Below, piece after piece: positions 7,002 through 10,752 of a stretch of 10,752 nucleotides of DNA. The position numbers and the translations under genes are program-made. The notes beneath the pieces are model-generated. The model did no database searches, was not told the DNA's origin, and was given only the letters and a program-made list of their open reading frames with translations. Within the stretch, counting starts at the first letter, position 1. Each line of letters opens with the position of its first letter. The stretch covers positions 1-10,752 of the forward strand of contig JAKBBS010000114.1 of NCBI GenBank assembly GCA_021808425.1, in the 5' to 3' direction. Origin of the DNA: Actinomycetes bacterium. Its GTDB lineage: Bacteria; Actinomycetota; Acidimicrobiia; Acidimicrobiales; Palsa-688.

Positions 7002-7903
7002 TTCCTGCGTTTGATCAGAGATGTTGCGCGCCGGAGGGGGGCTGTCACCTGCCAGGACGTGGAGGCGCGGATCTCTGCCAGTTCCGCTTGGAGCCGCTCA
7101 ATCTCATCGGCGTTGCCGGATCGGCCGGCGTCTAGGGTTTGCAACGCAGCGGCCGCTACATCTTGGGCTTGCTTATCCGAGCGCACCGACGCCCATTCCG
7201 TGACCGCCTTGGAACGCCACCCGGCGACGTCGGCTTCCAGCGAGGCGAGTTTGTCTAGGAGGCTGCGTTCCCGGTCCCGCCAAGCACGCTCCGTGGGAGT
7301 CGTGTAAGAGTCGCTCGGGTGCGCAGGGTAGCTGAGCTGTTCAGCGAGGAGCGCCGACTTGGCGGCCTCCGCGAACCAGCAGCTGGTGCCGTCGAACATA
7401 GTTTGCTCGTAGTGCGAGTCCGCCATGCGCTGGCGCAGTTGGGAGCGCTCCGAACTGCTCGGCGCCGCCGTCGATGTGTCGACGACGACGACCCAGGGTC
7501 GCCACGCGGCTAGGTCGGCATCTTCGATTATGCCGACGACGCCTGCGGGGTCAGGGGCGTCGACGAAGGCCTCGGCGGCTTCGGCGTCGAAACTCAAGAA
7601 GTGGATTTCCTTACCACGCCAGCCGACCTCATCGAGGATCGTGCCGATGCGACGGCGACGGTTGGCTTCGACGACGACGTCTCGGGGTCGTTCGACAATG
7701 CACGGCGCGCCGCGGTCTCCGTCGGGTACGACTAGCAGCCCGGACCAGCCTGCGTCATAGAACGCTCTGCTGGTGCTGCCCGAAGTAGTCGTCGAGTTTC
7801 CTGCGTCTACGTAGTGCCCGTGAGCGAGCGAGCCGAGCGCCCGCCACAACACGACGTCCTCGCCTCGGTCGGTGTAGGAGTCGAACGTCGGCTTAACGGT
7901 CAT
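6998..7903 (-). CDS. FkbM-type methyltransferase-like protein with coiled-coil tail
   Basis: The 301-residue protein keeps the order of landmarks of FkbM (Methyltransf_21) proteins: SYTDRGEDVVLWRALG near the start, a Y-DAG strand, AFYDAGWSGLLVVP, GKEIHFLSFDAEAAEAFV, WRPWVVVVDT and a FDG---WF end strand. Several signature positions differ. DVGAN-type glycine loop reads DAGNST (33-38), the usual Glu-Pro after the second strand is Val-Pro (59-60), and KIDVEGAE reads SFDAEAAE (104-111). The middle of the fold is shorter than usual. SAM binding is therefore doubtful. Residues about 205-280 are charged, heptad-like coiled coil, ending in STSWQVTAPLRR (281-292) and a basic tail. That motif is common at the C-terminus of glycan-cluster transferases. 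ATG 7903 matches typical FkbM starts; GTG 7933 (311 residues) is possible. It is first in the operon. Confidence 0.82.
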   Translation of the reverse strand: MTVKPTFDSYTDRGEDVVLWRALGSLAHGHYVDAGNSTTTSGSTSRAFYDAGWSGLLVVPDGDRGAPCIVERPRDVVVEANRRRRIGTILDEVGWRGKEIHFLSFDAEAAEAFVDAPDPAGVVGIIEDADLAAWRPWVVVVDTSTAAPSSSERSQLRQRMADSHYEQTMFDGTSCWFAEAAKSALLAEQLSYPAHPSDSYTTPTERAWRDRERSLLDKLASLEADVAGWRSKAVTEWASVRSDKQAQDVAAAALQTLDAGRSGNADEIERLQAELAEIRASTSWQVTAPLRRATSLIKRRK

Positions 7904-7938
7904 TGCGTGGAAGTGTCGAGCCGGCAGGCGCACCCGTC

Positions 7939-7944
7939 AGTGTA
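7939..7944 (-). promoter_or_regulatory. Candidate -10 box for the minus-strand operon
   Basis: TACACT on the minus strand fits TANNNT and lies five bases before GTG 7933. Transcription would start at or next to that GTG, allowing either a leaderless GTG start or a leader of about 30 bases to ATG 7903, which has no clear Shine-Dalgarno. No well-spaced -35 is visible. The box overlaps the perfect palindrome GTGTACAC (7940-7947), which could be an operator or chance. Confidence 0.35.
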
Positions 7945-7991
7945 CACAGCCAGACATTGTCGAGGCGGCGACGAGCGGGTTCGCTGACTTC

Positions 7992-7997
7992 TAAACT
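7992..7997 (+). promoter_or_regulatory. Candidate -10 box for the plus-strand coiled-coil/GT4 pair
   Basis: TAAACT fits TANNNT and ends nine bases before ATG 8007, so the transcript would have almost no leader. There is no Shine-Dalgarno before this ATG, in keeping with leaderless expression, which is common in actinobacteria. No convincing -35 was found. The region 7904-8006 is otherwise featureless. Confidence 0.4.
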
Positions 7998-8006
7998 GGA
8001 ACCACG

Positions 8007-8189
8007 ATGAGCGACCAGGCCGATCCTGACTCCGACCCAGCCGTGGCAGCGCTCGACGAGGTCAAACAGTACCTCGGCGTACTCCGACGTCAGAATATTG
8101 CCCTGGCGGTGAAGTTGGCCCGCGCGGAAAGACGCATCGAGGAGCTTTCGCTGAAGGTCGAATCGCTCGACGGCCGAGCGGAGCAATGA
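8007..8189 (+). CDS. Small coiled-coil protein, function unknown
   Basis: The 60-residue product is acidic at its N-terminus (MSDQADPDSD) and then forms one long predicted helix (about 12-57) with hydrophobic residues at heptad spacing (V-L-L-I-L-V-L-A-I-L-L-V-L). It has no signal peptide, membrane segment or enzyme motif. Roughly three quarters of codons end in G or C, as expected for a real gene here. It follows a TAAACT box directly and ends four bases before the next gene's GTG, so it is probably co-transcribed with the GT4 protein. A role as oligomerisation partner for the GT4 protein, or for the coiled-coil FkbM-like protein across the divergent promoter, is a guess. An antisense frame covers this stretch but has no promoter or recognisable domain. 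Confidence 0.6.
   Translation: MSDQADPDSDPAVAALDEVKQYLGVLRRQNIALAVKLARAERRIEELSLKVESLDGRAEQ
8180..8183 (+). promoter_or_regulatory. Ribosome binding site (GGAG) for the GT4 gene at 8194
   Basis: GGAG lies ten bases before GTG 8194, inside the last codons of the small coiled-coil gene. No in-frame ATG is near, and the family's N-terminal motif begins by residue 24, so the GTG is the best start. Spacing is at the long end of normal. Confidence 0.4.
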
Positions 8190-8193
8190 CCGC

Positions 8194-10092
8194 GTGAGCG
8201 AGGGAACCCAACGAACGGCGTTGTCGGCCGACGCGTCGGGGTTGCCATACGATCGAGTCGACCAGTTCCACCAAAGCGTCGACTCAGGCGATGCGATAAG
8301 CGGGGAGATGCTCGCCCTGCGCTCCGTGTTGCGGGGCATGGGCTACCGATCGGACGTCTTCGCAGAGCGTGTCGGGCGCGGCTGTGAGGGAGAGGTTCGA
8401 CGCCTGTCCGAGTACGCTCCGGCGCGACGCCAACTGTTGCTTTGGCATTTCTCCATCGGGGTCGATTGCTTCGAACGTATCGCAACAGCACGTCACGACA
8501 TTGCAGTGGTGTATCACAACATCACGCCGGAGCGGTTCATCACCGAGCCGCTCTCGAACTTCTACCTTCATCTGGGACGCCAGCAGCTGCGCGAGCTTCG
8601 CGACGTTTGCGTCGGCGCTATCGCCGACTCCAACTTCAACAGGCGTGAGCTGATCGCAACAGGGTTCCGCCGAGCTGACGTGCTGCCCGTGTGGGCCGAC
8701 GGGCGGACCTTCCGGCCCGCCACTGCCGGCGCGAAGCGCCGCTCGGCTGACTGGCTATTCGTGGGAAGGATAATCCCGAGTAAAGGCCAGGTGGATCTCG
8801 TCAAGGCGTTCGCCTGCTATCAGCGGACGTATGACCCGGCATGCCGCCTGGTGCTCGTCGGCAACACCACCTACCACGAGTACGTTGACGCCGTATTCCG
8901 TGAAATCGAGGCGCAGGGCGTTACAGGCAGAGTCGAGGTTCTCGGCAAGGTCGCGGAGCGGGAGCTTCTCGAAGTGATGTGGTCGTCGGGAGTGTATGTG
9001 TCGCTGAGCGAACACGAGGGGTTCGGCGTACCTCTATTAGAGGCGATGGCGGCAGGCTTGGCCGTTGTCGCGGTTGGTTCGGCTGCTGTTGCCGAAACGA
9101 TGGGGGATGCGGGCATCGTTGTCGAAAGTGGCGACCCGCAAATCGTCGCCGACGCCGTCGCGTCGCTTCGCATGGAGCCTGGCCTACTCGATAGAACACT
9201 GTCAGCCCAGGGACGTCGCGTCGGGTACTTCGAGACTTTCGACAGGGCGGCCGTCCTCGAAGACGTCATCGACGGCTGCGCCGGGTTCGACCGTCCGTTG
9301 CGGGTGGCGGCATACGGCCCGACGAACTGGGTCGAGCAGTTCGGCGAACTGGCGTCGGGGACGGGCAGCTACCCTGACGTCGCAGTCATGTGGGACGAGG
9401 GCGGCGGCGAGGGCGCTGGCGGTGGCGGTGGCGAGGGCGACCCCGCGGGCGCTCAGACGGCCGGAATAGTCGTCGCCTGCCAGGCAGGTCCGATCGGTGA
9501 CCACCTCGTCCGAGCGGACGGGAAGCGGGTCAGCGTTGCTGAGCACGGCGGGTGGGCGAACGCCTTGGAGGAAGTGATCCGAAAGGCGTACGTTCCGCAG
9601 GTTGCGCTGGTGGCGTTGAACCCGATCGGAGATGGGTGCCAGGTTTACCTCTCGAAGCTGCGTCGCTGCATGGCCGGCCAGGCGGATATGTCTAGCGAGT
9701 TCGGGCTTGTCGGCGAAGGCGACCTGGCCGACGAACTCGCTCTGTCAGTAGTCGACGTCGTCCATGTCGTCATAGACGTGACAAGGCCTGACCCCGGCGT
9801 CCTCGAAGTCCTGCGCAGGATCGTCGAGGCCAACTCGGGCTCGAAGGGGATCGTTGCAACCGTGCACGGATACCCGACCGCCGCCGGGGGCGCCTCCGGT
9901 TGGGAAGCTCAACTGAGCGAGGCGTTGACGGGCTGTGACTTCCTTGTGGCTGAAGGCTCGGACACCCAGATGAGCGAGCTCGCGGACATCTACAGGGACG
10001 CCGCGGACTCGGGTAGGCGACGTCGCGGCCTGCCCGCCGCCGCCCGGCGGTACGCGAAGGTGAGCGCCTCCGCGGCGCCCTCCTCGGAGTAG
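8194..10092 (+). CDS. GT4 glycosyltransferase fused to half of a second GT-B domain
   Basis: The 632-residue protein begins with a complete GT4 enzyme (about 20-365). It shows DQFHQSVDSGDAIS (23-36), YHNITPERF (107-115), FVGRIIPSKG with Arg192 and Lys197 for donor phosphate, and EHEGFGVPLLE with the EX7E pair Glu275/Glu283. It should transfer a nucleotide-sugar donor's sugar to a surface glycan; substrate unknown. Residues 370-465 form an unrecognised linker with a glycine-rich run. From about 466, VALVALNP...QVYLSKL, then DVVHVVID, IVATVHGYP and CDFLVAEGSDTQMSEL follow the order of the N-terminal Rossmann half of a GT-B enzyme, but no C-terminal half follows. The last 33 residues (RRRRGLPAAARRY...) are encoded opposite the convergent gene's C-terminus and look non-native. 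The 3' end may therefore be a truncated or rearranged fusion. Confidence 0.85.
   Translation: MSEGTQRTALSADASGLPYDRVDQFHQSVDSGDAISGEMLALRSVLRGMGYRSDVFAERVGRGCEGEVRRLSEYAPARRQLLLWHFSIGVDCFERIATARHDIAVVYHNITPERFITEPLSNFYLHLGRQQLRELRDVCVGAIADSNFNRRELIATGFRRADVLPVWADGRTFRPATAGAKRRSADWLFVGRIIPSKGQVDLVKAFACYQRTYDPACRLVLVGNTTYHEYVDAVFREIEAQGVTGRVEVLGKVAERELLEVMWSSGVYVSLSEHEGFGVPLLEAMAAGLAVVAVGSAAVAETMGDAGIVVESGDPQIVADAVASLRMEPGLLDRTLSAQGRRVGYFETFDRAAVLEDVIDGCAGFDRPLRVAAYGPTNWVEQFGELASGTGSYPDVAVMWDEGGGEGAGGGGGEGDPAGAQTAGIVVACQAGPIGDHLVRADGKRVSVAEHGGWANALEEVIRKAYVPQVALVALNPIGDGCQVYLSKLRRCMAGQADMSSEFGLVGEGDLADELALSVVDVVHVVIDVTRPDPGVLEVLRRIVEANSGSKGIVATVHGYPTAAGGASGWEAQLSEALTGCDFLVAEGSDTQMSELADIYRDAADSGRRRRGLPAAARRYAKVSASAAPSSE
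9397..9438 (+). repeat. Glycine/glutamate simple-sequence run in the fused glycosyltransferase
   Basis: Codons are almost all GGC/GGT with GAG and one GCT, encoding EGGGEGAGGGGGEG (residues 402-415). It separates VAVMWD from GIVVACQAG and probably forms a disordered loop. Triplet-like repeats such as this can expand or shrink by slippage without shifting the frame. Confidence 0.75.
9990..10092. other. 103-base tail-to-tail overlap of two coding regions
   Basis: The plus-strand GT4 gene ends with TAG at 10090-10092 and the minus-strand gene with TAG at 9992-9990. Third codon positions face each other. The minus-strand reading gives a normal GT4 C-terminal helix. The plus-strand reading gives an Arg/Ala/Ser-rich tail with no family likeness, so the plus-strand frame has probably run into its neighbour. 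Confidence 0.75.
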
Positions 10093-10751
10093 CCGGCGAA
10101 AGCGCGGGCGGTCTCCTCGCGGCGGGCACGGCAAAACTCCCCATCAGTCAGGCACCGCCGCAATACCGACGATATGGAGTCCATCGACGTCGGGTAGAAC
10201 CGTGCATCCGGCTCGGGGATCAATTCGAGGAGGGCGTCGTGGTCCGCCGCAACAACCCCAGAACCGTGCGCCGCGGCCTCGATCGCCGCCGCTGCCGATC
10301 CGTTGTCGACGCCGCCTATGACAGTTACAAGGCAGGACCGGTACAGCCAGCGCAACTCGGAGAGCTCGAGGCCGGTGGCGACGATCACCGGCGGGCGCGA
10401 GTCGCCGTCAAGATCTGCAATGTAGTTCGGGGCGAAGGTCCTGCCTTGCTTGGCGACCAGCACGAGCTGCGGATCGCCGGGAAGTTGCGACGCGAGACCG
10501 GTGAAGGTGCGGACGATATTCTCCGTGTGCATGGACGACGAAGCGCACGCCGGAGAGACGACGAAATCGCCGGCGGCGTTGAAACCGTCGATGCGAGGGG
10601 CAGAGCCCTCCGACACGGCGGAGCAAGGGTTGTTGACGGTTTCGTGTGCGACGAACACCTTCTCCGGGGTGGCATGACCCCAGCCGATAGCGTCGAGCGC
10701 TCCAGCGTGCGACGTCGCGATCACCGCATCTGCTCGGCGGATCAAGCGGTG
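9990..10751 (-). CDS. GT4-like glycosyltransferase, C-terminal part, 5' end outside window
   Basis: The frame is open to the right edge, so at least the N-terminal half is missing; a TTG at 10745 is not a likely start. The visible part opens with LIRRADAVIATSHAGALDAI and TPEKVFVAHETV, the usual end of a GT4 N-domain. The C-domain follows: DFVVSPACASSSMHTENI, QLVLVAKQG, LSELRWLYRSC, and IEAAAHGSGVVAADHDAL. In this last segment the second EX7E Glu is present, but the first position, in GGVDNGSAAAAIE, aligns with Asn. The donor-site Arg/Lys pair normally found after the first C-domain strand is also not evident. It may be inactive, use different residues, or belong to a divergent GT-B family. 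The C-terminal helix (EEGAAEALTFAYRRAA) is a normal GT4 ending. Its last 34 codons overlap the convergent gene. Confidence 0.78.
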   Translation of the reverse strand, partial: HRLIRRADAVIATSHAGALDAIGWGHATPEKVFVAHETVNNPCSAVSEGSAPRIDGFNAAGDFVVSPACASSSMHTENIVRTFTGLASQLPGDPQLVLVAKQGRTFAPNYIADLDGDSRPPVIVATGLELSELRWLYRSCLVTVIGGVDNGSAAAAIEAAAHGSGVVAADHDALLELIPEPDARFYPTSMDSISSVLRRCLTDGEFCRARREETARAFAGYSEEGAAEALTFAYRRAAAGRPRRRLPESAASL

Positions 10752-10752
10752 C

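Noticed and set aside
7893..8339. Open frame of 148 codons on the minus strand across the divergent region
   Set aside because: It would cover the promoter region, the small coiled-coil gene and the start of the GT4 gene, and has no domain. The plus-strand readings are better supported.
10037..10057. GC-rich hairpin (CCGCC-C-GGCGG) as a terminator for the GT4 gene
   Set aside because: It lies within coding sequence on both strands and no T-run follows.

Overview
The window is GC-rich DNA with dense, partly overlapping genes, many G/C-ending codons, GTG starts and candidate TANNNT -10 boxes. This suggests a high-GC actinobacterium, possibly an uncultured soil or aquatic lineage; the lineage is inference. 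I see no mobile element, tRNA, rRNA or CRISPR array. No stretch longer than about 75 bases lacks a gene.

Layout. (1) 3-4010 (+) is the 3' part of a very large exported protein. It has about 890 residues of beta-rich repetitive sequence, a seven-blade kelch propeller, a Ser/Pro stalk and a C-terminal membrane anchor with a basic tail. (2) 4012-7903 (-) is a tightly coupled three-gene operon. Transcription order is an FkbM-like methyltransferase with a coiled-coil tail (6998-7903), a GT4-like protein with eroded active-site motifs (5574-7001), and its intact-looking GT4 paralogue (4012-5574). Junctions are ATGA and TAGTG overlaps. (3) 7904-8006 is the only real intergenic region and carries divergent -10-like boxes. 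(4) 8007-10092 (+) holds a 60-residue coiled-coil protein followed by a GT4 glycosyltransferase fused to what looks like the N-terminal half of a second GT-B enzyme. (5) 9990-10751 (-) is a further GT4-like gene entering from the right edge, overlapping the previous gene tail-to-tail by 103 bases.

Function. Genes 2 to 7 read as part of a cell-surface polysaccharide or glycoprotein-glycan cluster. Two GT4 enzymes keep the EX7E motif (4012-5574 and 8194-10092). Three neighbours appear to have lost key residues: the second Glu of EX7E becomes Gln in one GT4-like protein, the first Glu becomes Asn in another, and the SAM-binding motifs are altered in the FkbM-like protein. The most interesting idea here is a glycan assembly locus in which active enzymes are paired with divergent, possibly non-catalytic paralogues and coiled-coil proteins. 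These partners might act as scaffolds or chain-length rulers, by analogy with WbdA/WbdD. The motif changes are visible in the sequence; the scaffold role is hypothesis.
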